50,475 nt of DNA from Paenibacillus pabuli NBRC 13638 (GTDB taxonomy: Bacteria > Bacillota > Bacilli > Paenibacillales > Paenibacillaceae), in NCBI RefSeq assembly GCF_001514495.1, contig NZ_BCNM01000035.1:1-50475 (forward strand). The letters are read 5' to 3'. The notes beneath the pieces were generated by a model. The model was not told the origin of the DNA, did no database searches, and was given only the letters and a program-made list of their open reading frames with translations. A program made the position numbers and the translations under genes. Position 1 is the stretch's first letter. Each line of letters opens with the position of its first letter. Shown here one piece after another: positions 26,303 to 35,159 of this stretch.

Positions 26303-26580
26303 GCAAAAGGGTAATGAAAAGGTACAGTTCGGTACAATATATCAAAAGGCAAGCAAAGATGAACGGTACCCATTGTCAATGATTTGTTGATCCGTCAGTC
26401 ATAATGCTCGCTGTGGTCAATTTAATCTATAAACTGAAGTGGAACGCGGACCTTTCCCGCAGCCAGCAACCATAACGCTATATGGCGCCGAACGCTGGAC
26501 GTGCTTGGGCGAATCGGCAGCGCAGAGCGCTTTGTCCGGATACGGCTGATCATTAACTTTACGGAAAGAAGGTAGAGATT

Positions 26581-27408
26581 ATGGAATTGTGGTTTACGGA
26601 GAAACAGACCCCGGTATTCGGGATCACCGCGAAAATTAAACAGACGTATGTAAGCGAGAAGACTGAATTCCAAGATTTGGCTATGGTAGAAACCGAAGAG
26701 TTCGGCAACATGCTACTGCTTGACGGCATGGTGATGACTACGGTGAAGGATGAATTTGTTTATCACGAAATGGCGGCTCACCCTGCATTGAATACACACC
26801 CGAATCCAAAAAAGGTTCTGGTTGTGGGTGGTGGTGACGGCGGAGTGATCCGTGAAGTCATCAAGCACGCTGCTGTAGAAAAAGCGGTCCTCGTCGAAAT
26901 CGACGGAAAAGTGATTGAATACTCCAAAAAATATTTGCCTGAAATCGCCGGTAAATTGGACGAGCCTAACGTTGAAGTGCTTGTTAATGACGGCTACATG
27001 CATATTATAGAACATAAAAATGAATACGATGTAATCATCGTTGACTCTACAGAACCTGTAGGCCCTGCTGCTCCGCTGTTCGAGCGCGGTTTCTACCAAG
27101 GTATCTATGAGGCGCTGAAAGAAGACGGAATCTTTGTTGCTCAAACGGACAACCCTTGGTTCAAAGCGGATCTGATTCAACAAGTAAACAAAGATGTAAA
27201 AGAAATCTTCCCGATTGTACATGTGTACGGTTGTAATATTCCTACGTACCCTAGTGGTTTGTGGACATTTACATTAGGCAGCAAAAAATATAATCCGCTT
27301 GAAGTGGACGAGACGCAGATTCCAGAGATGGATACGAAATACTACTCTCCACGTTTACACAAAGCAGCATTCGTTCTTCCTAAATTCGTGGAAGATCTGA
27401 CGAAATAA
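26581..27408 (+). CDS. speE: Spermidine synthase
   Basis: Transfers aminopropyl from decarboxylated S-adenosylmethionine to putrescine. The 275 residues include the nucleotide-binding GGGDGGVIREV (about residue 83) and the DSTEPVGPAAPLF block carrying a catalytic-site Asp. Start ATG after AAGGTAGAG. It is 14 nt before speB, forming the conserved speE-speB operon that makes spermidine from agmatine. Confidence 0.96.
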   Translation: MELWFTEKQTPVFGITAKIKQTYVSEKTEFQDLAMVETEEFGNMLLLDGMVMTTVKDEFVYHEMAAHPALNTHPNPKKVLVVGGGDGGVIREVIKHAAVEKAVLVEIDGKVIEYSKKYLPEIAGKLDEPNVEVLVNDGYMHIIEHKNEYDVIIVDSTEPVGPAAPLFERGFYQGIYEALKEDGIFVAQTDNPWFKADLIQQVNKDVKEIFPIVHVYGCNIPTYPSGLWTFTLGSKKYNPLEVDETQIPEMDTKYYSPRLHKAAFVLPKFVEDLTK

Positions 27409-27422
27409 GGAGGACTAACTTA

Positions 27423-28292
27423 ATGAAACTAGATCAAGCTTATTCAGGTAACGTGTTTATTTGCAGTTCAGAGGATTATGAGAATTCCAAAGCGGTCATT
27501 TACGGTATGCCAATGGATTACACTGTCAGCTTCCGCCCGGGTTCCCGTTTTGGTCCTTCCCATATCCGTCAGGCATCGGTTGGACTTGAGGAGTACAGCC
27601 CTTATCTGGACAAAAGCATTGTGGATATGACGTACTTTGACGCTGGAGATCTGCTTTTGCCTTTCGGTAATGCAGGGCGCAGTCTTGAAGTCATCGGAGA
27701 ATATATCGGTGGCCTGTTGGCGGACGGCAAATTCCCGATTGGTCTCGGTGGGGAACACCTTGTCACTTGGCCTGTCATTCAGCAAATGTACAAAAAATAT
27801 CCGGATCTTATTCTGATTCATATCGATGCACATGCGGACCTTCGTGAAAACTATGAAGGGGAGCCTTTGTCCCACTCAACGCCAGTACGTAAAGCAGCTG
27901 AATTGATGGGCGGCAAAAATATTTATCAGTTTGGCATTCGTTCCGGTTCCCGGGAAGAGTTCCAATTTGGACGGGAGAACATCAACTTCTATCCGTTTGA
28001 AGTGGCGGCTCCAATGAAGGAAGCTCTTCCGAAAATGGGTAACCGTCCAGTATACGTGACCATTGATATTGATGTGCTTGATCCGTCTGCGGCTCCGGGT
28101 ACAGGAACAGCAGAAGCGGGCGGTATTACGTCCAAGGAACTGCTTGAAGCCATTCATATGATCGCAGGATCCGATGTAAATGTGGTCGGTTGTGACCTGG
28201 TCGAAGTGGCCCCTATTTACGATCCTACGGAACAGACACAAATCGTGGCTGCGAAGATGATCCGTGAAATGCTGCTTGGATTCGTGAAGTAA
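27423..28292 (+). CDS. speB: Agmatinase
   Basis: Hydrolyses agmatine to putrescine and urea. The binuclear manganese site is seen in GGEHLVTWP, HIDAHADLRENYEG and DIDVLDPSAAPGTG. 289 residues, family length. AAGGAGG precedes the ATG. Putrescine made here feeds SpeE encoded just upstream. Confidence 0.96.
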   Translation: MKLDQAYSGNVFICSSEDYENSKAVIYGMPMDYTVSFRPGSRFGPSHIRQASVGLEEYSPYLDKSIVDMTYFDAGDLLLPFGNAGRSLEVIGEYIGGLLADGKFPIGLGGEHLVTWPVIQQMYKKYPDLILIHIDAHADLRENYEGEPLSHSTPVRKAAELMGGKNIYQFGIRSGSREEFQFGRENINFYPFEVAAPMKEALPKMGNRPVYVTIDIDVLDPSAAPGTGTAEAGGITSKELLEAIHMIAGSDVNVVGCDLVEVAPIYDPTEQTQIVAAKMIREMLLGFVK

Positions 28293-28302
28293 TAGCAAAA
28301 TA

Positions 28303-28356
28303 ACAGCGTCCTCTGTCTGCGCCAGGTTGAAGCCTGCGTAGGAGAGGGCGTTTTTC
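28303..28356 (+). terminator. Intrinsic terminator of speEB
   Basis: cagcgtcctct pairs with agagggcg, with an inner cgccaggttgaagcctgcg pairing, then five T. Confidence 0.75.
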
Positions 28357-28459
28357 ATTGTCAGCATTTCTCTGTGTGTCCTCAACTACTCCTGTTTGGG
28401 GAATGGTCCGAATGGTTGAGCCGAAACTATTCTCCCTAGCGGGATAACGAATAGTTAAA

Positions 28460-28488
28460 TTAAATTAAGTTAATTTAACTTAATTTAA
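28460..28488. repeat. 29-bp AT-only palindrome, candidate operator
   Basis: TTAAATTAAGTTAA, a single central T, then the exact reverse complement. Its right edge overlaps the -35 of the promoter at 28485, so it could be a repressor site for the transcript that runs toward the small toxin-like gene. Confidence 0.55.
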
Positions 28489-28512
28489 CTTCTGACGGAG
28501 CTGTGTTATACT
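28485..28512 (+). promoter_or_regulatory. Probable promoter of a plus-strand antisense RNA
   Basis: TTAACT (28485-28490) and TATACT (28507-28512) are spaced by 16 bp. No open frame follows on this strand before 29061; the transcript would run antisense to the 3' part of the small gene at 28715-28846. Confidence 0.4.
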
Positions 28513-28519
28513 GACTACA

Positions 28520-28736
28520 TAAGTATTCAGTAGTATATTAATTGATATATTACATTCGTGAAGTATATGGTGATCGGGTTCGACCATATACTAAAAAAGA
28601 GCCTTTACCGCGCCAACGGTAAAGACTCTTAGGACCCGAAAGGCTGTGGACTGCCACGGCGTGCATGAATTAAATATTGCTATTCAAGCGAAACCCACCG
28701 TCAGGCTTCCGACCTTATGAGGTGGGTTTTCGCTTG
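28520..28736 (+). ncRNA. Candidate antisense RNA opposite the toxin-like gene
   Basis: The region between the promoter at 28485 and the hairpin at about 28687-28736 (aagcgaaacccacc/ggtgggttttcgctt) has several strong hairpins: gtatatggt/accatatac near 28565 and ctttaccg/cggtaaag at 28593-28626. It overlaps the 3' end and 3' untranslated region of the minus-strand gene. The 3' end on this strand is unclear because the last hairpin has no clean T-tail. Confidence 0.3.
28589..28632 (-). terminator. Intrinsic terminator of the toxin-like gene
   Basis: On the minus strand aagagtctttaccg pairs with cggtaaaggctctt across a 6-nt loop, followed by a run of T. It would give a transcript of about 320 nt with a 120-nt 3' region. 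Confidence 0.8.
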
Positions 28737-28846
28737 CTGCGAAACTTCTTGCGCAACCAACGGTAAAGCTTTCGGATACTCAGCACTAGACTGAGGATCG
28801 CAGCAATCCATCGGATTACATCAAGCAACGCCACAAGTTTGACCAT
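28715..28846 (-). CDS. Small membrane peptide, possible type I toxin
   Basis: 43 residues (MVKLVALLDVIRWIAAILSL...): one membrane helix (about 3-23) followed by a strongly basic tail (RKLYRWLRKKFRSKRK). The ATG at 28846 has AAAGGGGGTGAC upstream, an almost ideal ribosome site partly enclosed by a CCC-GAAA-GGG mini-hairpin. An extended -10 (TGCTATAAT) is at 28921-28929 and a terminator at 28589. Hydrophobic peptides with basic tails, an overlapping convergent RNA and a structured leader are hallmarks of type I toxins such as TxpA/BsrG; no direct sequence match to those is seen. Confidence 0.55.
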   Translation of the reverse strand: MVKLVALLDVIRWIAAILSLVLSIRKLYRWLRKKFRSKRKPTS

Positions 28847-28920
28847 CGACGTCACCCCCTTTCGGGAAGCTGCGCCGTGATCAAGAAAACATCCACCTTT
28901 ATTCAAGGTCCATGAAATCA

Positions 28921-28929
28921 ATTATAGCA
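28921..28929 (-). promoter_or_regulatory. Extended -10 promoter of the toxin-like gene
   Basis: TGCTATAAT on the minus strand matches the extended -10 consensus TGnTATAAT exactly; no good -35 is needed or seen. Transcription would begin near 28914. Confidence 0.55.
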
Positions 28930-29004
28930 CGTATGTTCCCGTCTCTCTACCATTTGTTGTATGTATGATTCCGCCCACGCATTAAGCAAAAACACATATT
29001 TGGG

Positions 29005-29033
29005 ATGACTCTATCTTAATATTTATATATAAT
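29005..29033 (+). promoter_or_regulatory. Probable promoter of the 82-residue membrane protein gene
   Basis: ATGACT (29005-29010) and perfect TATAAT (29028-29033) with 17-bp spacing. Confidence 0.5.
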
Positions 29034-29060
29034 ATGGAAATAGAGGAAGGGAGTTATGTT

Positions 29061-29309
29061 ATGCATGCAATCCGGGCTCAACTGAGTATGTATCCCAAAG
29101 GGTTTATAGCGGTACTTATGATATTTACCATCAATCTTATATTAACAATGACTGTGTTCCTCAATTTAACGCTGATACTGGTTAATCTCGCCATGCTATA
29201 TGTTGCTTTTAGCGTCAGAGCACTTAAATACAATAAGTTGTATTTTGCCCTGTGCCTTGTTTTAAGTATCACTTTTGTGATCATTGCTTTCAAGACATAT
29301 CCCATTTAA
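29061..29309 (+). CDS. Small membrane protein, 82 residues
   Basis: ATG at 29061, 7 nt after AAGGGAG. Two to three hydrophobic segments (about residues 16-35, 36-55 and 62-80) fill most of the chain (FIAVLMIFTINLILTMTVFL...). No family is recognised. It has its own promoter and terminator, so it is a single-gene unit. Confidence 0.75.
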   Translation: MHAIRAQLSMYPKGFIAVLMIFTINLILTMTVFLNLTLILVNLAMLYVAFSVRALKYNKLYFALCLVLSITFVIIAFKTYPI

Positions 29310-29336
29310 ATCAGCTCGTAGTAAGATTAATCATGA

Positions 29337-29383
29337 ACCATTCATGCCCATGAGATAAAAAAGTGGGTGTGAGTGGTTTTTTT
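29337..29383 (+). terminator. Intrinsic terminator of the small membrane protein gene
   Basis: accattcatgccca pairs with tgggtgtgagtggt (wobbles), followed by seven T. Confidence 0.7.
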
Positions 29384-29466
29384 ATTGCAATAATGTCATA
29401 CGCGATAAACAAATTGTTACGTTAAATCCTGCAAAATAGGGTAAAAACATAGAAGGAGGTGTCACA

Positions 29467-30654
29467 ATGACAACAAAGAGCAGAATGACATGGAAACGGA
29501 TTGGCGCACTCGCAATATCGGTAACGCTGGTTTGGGGACTGGGCCCGGTACATACATTACCTGGAGCTAACGCTGCATCCTCCTCAACGTGTGGAAGTGG
29601 AGATCATGGATTAACGGCTGCGTTGAAAAAGGGCAGCGGCGTGGAAGAACAGCGACTTCAATTTACGGATATCGACTTTCTAAACAATACAACTGGACGG
29701 GCTGCGGGTGAGGGATTCCTCATTGGCACATCGAACTCAGGCTGCACTTGGCAGTCCATTTATACAGGTCAATGGCAGTTCACTCAACTTGATTTTCCGA
29801 ATAATGTGAATGGATATGCATTGGCACGGATGAAGGAGTCCCCAACGACGTATCTCATTCGCTCAACGGATGGTGGAGCGCATTGGACACGGATGGATAC
29901 GAAGGGCATACAATTTAAACGAATTGATTTTCGTAATAGAAGCGAAGGCTTTGGATACACCTATAATGGAGCTTATTTGACGAAGGATGGCGGTTCAACT
30001 TGGAGCCGAATTCCCACACCAGCCAATACACGCGGAGCTGTATTCACGACAGAGAAACAAGGTTATGCCATTGTAGTGGCCCCTGGCTCGGGGTACCGAA
30101 TCATGCAGACAGGTAACGGCGGTAAAAACTGGACGCAATCGCTGAAGGTAGCCTCAACCACCTGGAGCGGTGGAGACTTATACGCGAGCGGTAACCAGGT
30201 ATGGGCTCTTTTGTATGGTGATGCAGGGATGTCTCAGCAGTCGTATTCACTCTACGCGAGCGGGAATGAAGGCAAGAGTTGGAGACAGGTATTCGCTCAA
30301 TCCACAGCAGGGGGCGGCCCGGCTCCGGGTGCAATCAGCACAGGAAACGGTAAAGGTCCGGCAGACCCGGGAGGGCACCCGGGGAACATGGAGCTAATCG
30401 GCAATCAGACGGCCTATCTCTCTGCTGGATCACCTGCAGCAGGCAAAGTGGGGATTGGGCGTTCCTATGATGCAGGTTCCACGTGGAAAAATATCGATTT
30501 GAAAGATTCGGGTTACAGCTCCCGCATCTCCTTCCCTTCTGCCAAAACGGGTTGGCTCGTGGTAACGAGTGATAACTCGCCAGCCATTTATGAGACGACA
30601 GATGGTGGGTCCACATGGAAGCAGAAAATATTGTTACCCACTGAAAACGAGTAA
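29467..30654 (+). CDS. Secreted BNR-repeat (beta-propeller) protein
   Basis: 395 residues with a signal peptide ending near LPGANA (about residue 36). Six or so BNR/sialidase-type repeats of the form S/T-x-D-G-G-x-x-W are visible: STDGGAHW, TKDGGSTW, TGNGGKNW, SGNEGKSW, SYDAGSTW, TTDGGSTW. They suggest a six-bladed propeller of the YCF48/Vps10 type. The catalytic residues of true sialidases are not evident, so a binding or structural role is more likely. GAAGGAGGTG precedes the ATG. A Gly/Pro-rich insertion (about 277-303) interrupts the blades. Confidence 0.85.
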   Translation: MTTKSRMTWKRIGALAISVTLVWGLGPVHTLPGANAASSSTCGSGDHGLTAALKKGSGVEEQRLQFTDIDFLNNTTGRAAGEGFLIGTSNSGCTWQSIYTGQWQFTQLDFPNNVNGYALARMKESPTTYLIRSTDGGAHWTRMDTKGIQFKRIDFRNRSEGFGYTYNGAYLTKDGGSTWSRIPTPANTRGAVFTTEKQGYAIVVAPGSGYRIMQTGNGGKNWTQSLKVASTTWSGGDLYASGNQVWALLYGDAGMSQQSYSLYASGNEGKSWRQVFAQSTAGGGPAPGAISTGNGKGPADPGGHPGNMELIGNQTAYLSAGSPAAGKVGIGRSYDAGSTWKNIDLKDSGYSSRISFPSAKTGWLVVTSDNSPAIYETTDGGSTWKQKILLPTENE

Positions 30655-30807
30655 GTGGCGCCATATCATGGAATAATTTCAAGGTAATTTCAAGCTGGAA
30701 TTGTATAAAACTTAACTTGTTAGGCTTGATGAGGTTACCACAAATAAACAAGTCTTTTCCGGGCGAATGAAGTCGGAAAGGGCTTGTTTGTGCTGGAATA
30801 AAAACGG

Positions 30808-30836
30808 TTGAATCCTGTTCGGAAACACGTTATTGT
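30808..30836 (+). promoter_or_regulatory. Promoter of the arabinofuranosidase gene
   Basis: TTGAAT (30808-30813) and TATTGT (30831-30836) with 17-bp spacing. The -10 overlaps a cre site. A hairpin at about 30744-30793 (aacaag...cttgtt) before it may end the preceding gene. Confidence 0.5.
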
Positions 30837-30847
30837 AAGCGATAACA
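30833..30847 (+). promoter_or_regulatory. cre site (CcpA operator)
   Basis: TTGTAAGCGATAACA fits the consensus WTGNAANCGNWNNCW at every position. Lying over the -10 and start point of the abfA promoter, it should give carbon catabolite repression. Confidence 0.75.
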
Positions 30848-30871
30848 ATACATTAATTGGAGGTTGAAATT

Positions 30872-32353
30872 ATGGTTGAGGTTATTTTAAAGGCTGATTC
30901 GGATCAAGGATTAATAAATCGCAATATATATGGTCACTTTTCTGAGCACTTGGGGCGCTGTATCTATGAAGGGTTGTGGGTAGGAGAGGATTCACCTATT
31001 CCGAATACGGAGGGCATCCGTAACGATGTGCTGACTGCGCTGCAAAAGCTTCATGTACCGGTGCTTCGCTGGCCTGGCGGTTGTTTTGCCGATGAATATC
31101 ACTGGAAAGATGGCGTAGGGCCAAAAAGTGAACGTGCCCGGATGATTAATACACACTGGGGCGGCGTGGAAGAAAATAATCATTTTGGTACCCATGAATT
31201 TCTTAGATTATGTCAGTTGCTCGATACACAACCCTATATTAGTGGCAATCTGGGCAGCGGCACCGTGCAGGAGATGCAGGAATGGGTAGAGTACATGACC
31301 TTTGACGGCGAATCTCCAATGGCGAACTGGCGCAAAAGCAACGGACAGGAAGAGCCGTGGAAGCTGAAATATTTTGGCGTCGGGAATGAGAACTGGGGTT
31401 GCGGCGGGAATATGCGTCCAGAATACTATGCGGATGAATATCGTCGTTACGCCACCTATGTGCGCAATTACTCCGGTAATCAAATTTACAAAATTGCGTG
31501 TGGTCCAAACAGCGATGATTATCGCTGGACGGAAGTTTTAATGCGTGAGGCGGGCCGTTTTATGGACGGAATCAGTCTTCATTACTACACCATTCCAACA
31601 GGAGATTGGGCGGATAAAGGACAAGCCACAGGGTTTGGGGAAGCCGAGTGGTTTACAACCTTGAAGAAGACGCTCTTTATGGAAGAACTAATTGTAAAAC
31701 ACTCCGAGATTATGGATCAATATGATCCCGAAGGTCGAGTCGGTATCATCGTGGATGAGTGGGGAACATGGTATAACGTTGAACCGGGAACAAACCCTGG
31801 TTTCCTGTACCAGCAAAATACGATGAGGGACGCTGTGCTTGCAGCAGTTAACTTGGACATTTTCAACAAATACAATAAAAGAGTACAGATGGCTAACCTG
31901 GCACAGATCGTGAATGTACTCCAGTCCCTTGTACTGACGGAGGGTGAGAAGATGCTCCTGACGCCTACGTACCATGTCTTTGATATGTATCAAGTCCATA
32001 TGGATGCGCAGCGCTTAGAACTGAACTACGAAAGTCCTGAATATACTTTTGGGGAAGAGAAGATTCCTCAACTCAGTTTGTCCGCTTCCCGCAACAAGGA
32101 CGGAGTTATTCATGTGACAGCAAGCAATCTGAGCGCTACCGATGAACTGGAAGTTGTAATTCAGCTTGAGTCAGCGAAAGCCACCGGTGTATCGGGAACC
32201 ATTTTGCATCACGCTGATTTCGGGGCGTACAATACGTTCGAACAGCCGGAGCAGGTAAAACCCGCTACCTGGGAAGATCTCAAGCTGGAGAATCATACAC
32301 TGCGGTTTGTCCTTCCACCCGCATCGGTTGGGGCCCTCGCTATAGAGGGGTAA
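30872..32353 (+). CDS. abfA: Alpha-L-arabinofuranosidase, GH51
   Basis: Releases terminal L-arabinose from arabinoxylan or arabinan oligosaccharides; GH51 enzymes of Bacillus are intracellular, and no signal peptide is present here. Acid/base E173 lies in GNENWGCGG and nucleophile E296 in VDEWGTW. 493 residues with a C-terminal beta domain. The ATG at 30872 follows GGAGG. Other arabinan genes are absent nearby, so it is a stand-alone carbon-source gene controlled through the cre site. Confidence 0.95.
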   Translation: MVEVILKADSDQGLINRNIYGHFSEHLGRCIYEGLWVGEDSPIPNTEGIRNDVLTALQKLHVPVLRWPGGCFADEYHWKDGVGPKSERARMINTHWGGVEENNHFGTHEFLRLCQLLDTQPYISGNLGSGTVQEMQEWVEYMTFDGESPMANWRKSNGQEEPWKLKYFGVGNENWGCGGNMRPEYYADEYRRYATYVRNYSGNQIYKIACGPNSDDYRWTEVLMREAGRFMDGISLHYYTIPTGDWADKGQATGFGEAEWFTTLKKTLFMEELIVKHSEIMDQYDPEGRVGIIVDEWGTWYNVEPGTNPGFLYQQNTMRDAVLAAVNLDIFNKYNKRVQMANLAQIVNVLQSLVLTEGEKMLLTPTYHVFDMYQVHMDAQRLELNYESPEYTFGEEKIPQLSLSASRNKDGVIHVTASNLSATDELEVVIQLESAKATGVSGTILHHADFGAYNTFEQPEQVKPATWEDLKLENHTLRFVLPPASVGALAIEG

Positions 32354-32357
32354 GACG

Positions 32358-32651
32358 ATGAAATCATCCTTAATTGGAGGTCATGTCGAACGGCAGGCAC
32401 CTTGCAAAGGGTGTGAGGATCAGTACGATGTGAAGATCAGTGAAGCCAAAATGGCCCGGCTGGTGGAGCTGGCTTCACACTCGCGTCCGGCTGTCCAGGA
32501 TGCCGAATATGAACGGCGTTTATCCATCTGTTCCGATTGTCCAGGATTACAATACGGTACGACCTGCCGCTATTGCGGCTGTCTCGTACAGGTGCGGGCC
32601 AAACTGGCAGACTCGGCTTGTCCGTATCCTTATGAGTCACGTTGGACCTAA
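32358..32651 (+). CDS. Cys-rich zinc-ribbon-like protein (DUF6171-like)
   Basis: 97 residues with CKGC (16-19), CSDC (58-61), CRYCGC (70-75) and a last Cys near the end in SACPYPYESRW. The spacing looks like one or two structural zinc sites. I associate the C-terminal pattern with DUF6171, without certainty. It starts 5 nt after abfA stops, with its ribosome site inside the abfA end, so the two are co-transcribed; a functional link is not obvious. Confidence 0.75.
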   Translation: MKSSLIGGHVERQAPCKGCEDQYDVKISEAKMARLVELASHSRPAVQDAEYERRLSICSDCPGLQYGTTCRYCGCLVQVRAKLADSACPYPYESRWT

Positions 32652-32684
32652 TTCAGGACGTATTTCTTTATTAATGAAGGAAGG

Positions 32685-32721
32685 TGGAGCTGCACTTTAC
32701 AGGTGTGGCTCTGCTTTTTTT
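32685..32721 (+). terminator. Intrinsic terminator after the abfA operon
   Basis: gagctgcac pairs with gtgtggctc (one mismatch), followed by seven T. Confidence 0.65.
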
Positions 32722-32915
32722 GGCGTTGCCTGGTAAAAACTCTGAATTTGGATTTGAATTGAGCGGGTGAACTGGATATAGTTATACAGTAGAGTGTAGG
32801 ATAGCGAGCTATCCGGAATATGAGCGCGTATAGCGACACAACAACACAGGAAGGGCTGTTCTCACCGGCCGTGCCTGATTTTGCGTCGCCTCGAATATAA
32901 TGGAGGTTAACATTC

Positions 32916-33341
32916 ATGTCGAACATGCGACCGGTTCAGATCCGGCTGCACAGCCGTTATGAAGGTGAAGATGTACTGCAGGAAATGCTGGGTGAAGCCG
33001 TATTGAAAGGATCTGTGCTCTATGTTCGCTATGAGGAGCCACAGGCTGGACCAGAGGGCGGCATTACCCGAACAACATTGAAGCTGGGCGGACAATCCAT
33101 CAAGATTATACGTCACGGCGAGGTAGAATCGGAGCAAACGTTTGAATTACATCGCAAGCTCCCTGGTTTTTACCGTTCGCCGTATATGTCGTTTGCCTTG
33201 TCCACGCATACACAGGAGCTGGAACTTTCCATTCAGGGATTAAGCGCACGCGCAGCGTGGAGTTACGACTTTTACCGCTTTGACGAGGAATCCGGACATT
33301 TCGAGATTAGTTTGCATATACAGGAGGAACCAATTTCATGA
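32916..33341 (+). CDS. ywiB: YwiB family protein (DUF1934)
   Basis: 141 residues, a calycin-like beta-barrel family known only from Firmicutes. Barrel strands are seen in LKGSVLYVRYEE, TTLKLGGQSIKIIRHGE and LSTHTQELELSI. Function is unknown. GGAGG precedes the ATG. Its last codon overlaps the argS start (ATGA), as expected from the ywiB-argS pair in B. subtilis, so it is translationally coupled to argS. Confidence 0.88.
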   Translation: MSNMRPVQIRLHSRYEGEDVLQEMLGEAVLKGSVLYVRYEEPQAGPEGGITRTTLKLGGQSIKIIRHGEVESEQTFELHRKLPGFYRSPYMSFALSTHTQELELSIQGLSARAAWSYDFYRFDEESGHFEISLHIQEEPIS

Positions 33342-35017
33342 CACGTAATCCACTAGATACCATTAACGAACGGGTAAGTACAGCCATCAGCAATGCCATT
33401 GTAGCTGCTGGCATTGTTGCGCAGGAGGATCTGCCGACCATTACCCTTGAAGTGCCACGCGAGAAAACACACGGCGATTTGGCGACCAATGCGGCTATGC
33501 AACTGACCAAGATGGCGAAACGTAATCCACGGCAGATCGCGGAAGAGATTATTGCCAATCTCAACCTGTCTGAAGCCGGGATCGAGAAAGCGGAGATTGC
33601 CGGACCGGGATTCATTAACTTTAAGCTGGACAAGAGTTATCTCTACCCTGTGCTGGGGCTTGTACATGAGCAGGGTGAGAATTATGGAAGAATCAATGTG
33701 GGTGAAGGACGCAAAGTCGAGATGGAGTTTGTCAGTGCCAACCCGACGGGCAGTTTGCATCTGGGCCATGCGCGTGGAGCGGCTGTGGGTGATGCCCTTT
33801 GCAATATCCTCGACTACGCGGGATATGATGTAACCCGTGAATACTACATTAATGATGCCGGTAACCAGGTGTTTAACCTGGCTCGTTCCATTGAGGCACG
33901 TTATTTGCAAGAGCTGGGTCAAGATGCAGAGATGCCGGAAGATGGCTACCATGGTGAAGATATCAAAGGATTTGCCAAGGAACTCGTGGCCGAGAAGGGT
34001 GATTCCTTGCTGTCCATGCATCCGGGTGACCGCGCGGCTTATTTCCGCGACTTCGGTTTGGAGAAAGAACTCGACAAGATCAAACGTGACTTGAATCGCT
34101 TCCGTGTCAATTTCGACATTTGGTTCAGCGAAACTTCGCTGTATGATAACGGAGAAGTATTGCGTGTACTTGACGAATTGCGTGATCGTAACGAGATCTA
34201 TGAGCAAGATGGCGCAACCTGGTTGAAGACCATGCAATATGGTGACGACAAAGAACGTGTTTTGATCAAAAATGACGGTACGTATACGTACCTCACACCG
34301 GATATCGCTTATCACCGGGACAAATATGCGCGTGGATACGACACGATGATTAACATCTGGGGAGCGGACCACCACGGCTATATTCCACGGATGAAAGCAG
34401 CCATGCAAGCATTGGGCAATGATCCGGAAAAATTGGTCGTGCTAATTGCGCAAATGGTAAGCCTGTTCCAGAACGGTGAGAAAGTGAAGATGTCCAAGCG
34501 TACCGGCAAAGCGGTAACGATGGAAGATCTGATGGACGAAGTGGGCATCGATGCCATTCGTTACTTCTTCACCATGCGCAGCATGGACTCTCATCTGGAC
34601 TTCGACATGGACCTTGCCATTTCAACGTCCAATGAAAACCCGGTATTCTATGTACAATACGCCCATGCTCGGGTATGCAGTGTATATCGTCAGGCAGAAG
34701 AACAAGGTGTTGAGCTGTTGCCGCTGTCACAGATCGACCTATCGAAGCTGACAACGGAGCATGAATATGATCTTCTTCGCAAAATGGGTGAACTGCCTGA
34801 AGAAATCGCGACTGCTGCTACGGGATATGCCCCTCATCGTATTGTTCGTTATGTATATGAGCTGGCATCCCTGTTCCACAGTTACTATCGTGCAGAGCGC
34901 GTTATTACGGAAGACGCGGGACAAACCCAGGCACGTCTAGCGCTGATCGGTGCTGTACGCACCGTCATCGCAACAGCGCTTCGTTTGGTGGGCGTATCTG
35001 CACCGGACAAAATGTAA
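33338..35017 (+). CDS. argS: Arginine--tRNA ligase
   Basis: Class I synthetase, 559 residues. N-terminal Add-1 tRNA-recognition domain (1-90), the HIGH motif as HLGH in NPTGSLHLGHARG (about residue 145), the KMSKS loop as KMSKRTGKA (about 385), and the C-terminal anticodon-binding DALR domain. Four-base overlap with ywiB. No T-box leader is visible. Confidence 0.97.
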   Translation: MTRNPLDTINERVSTAISNAIVAAGIVAQEDLPTITLEVPREKTHGDLATNAAMQLTKMAKRNPRQIAEEIIANLNLSEAGIEKAEIAGPGFINFKLDKSYLYPVLGLVHEQGENYGRINVGEGRKVEMEFVSANPTGSLHLGHARGAAVGDALCNILDYAGYDVTREYYINDAGNQVFNLARSIEARYLQELGQDAEMPEDGYHGEDIKGFAKELVAEKGDSLLSMHPGDRAAYFRDFGLEKELDKIKRDLNRFRVNFDIWFSETSLYDNGEVLRVLDELRDRNEIYEQDGATWLKTMQYGDDKERVLIKNDGTYTYLTPDIAYHRDKYARGYDTMINIWGADHHGYIPRMKAAMQALGNDPEKLVVLIAQMVSLFQNGEKVKMSKRTGKAVTMEDLMDEVGIDAIRYFFTMRSMDSHLDFDMDLAISTSNENPVFYVQYAHARVCSVYRQAEEQGVELLPLSQIDLSKLTTEHEYDLLRKMGELPEEIATAATGYAPHRIVRYVYELASLFHSYYRAERVITEDAGQTQARLALIGAVRTVIATALRLVGVSAPDKM

Positions 35018-35057
35018 CTCAAGCCCCGGCGGTGCTTCACCGCCCTGGCTTAGGGCA

Positions 35058-35115
35058 AAAAGTCTCCACGCATCACGTTGGCACAATGCAACGTGGGCAT
35101 GGAGACTTTTTGCTG
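35058..35115. terminator. Bidirectional terminator between argS and the protease gene
   Basis: gcaaaaagtctcca pairs with tggagactttttgc, with an inner acgttg/caacgt pairing. A- and T-runs flank both sides, serving two convergent genes. Confidence 0.85.
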
Positions 35116-35159
35116 TGCCCGCGGCCCAGAACCACATGGCCCCGAGGCACTCAAAGCCA

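Noticed and set aside
26435..26470. T-box-like string (gtggaacgcgg) in the speE leader
   Set aside because: One base short of the core, no downstream terminator, and speE is not an amino acid or tRNA gene.
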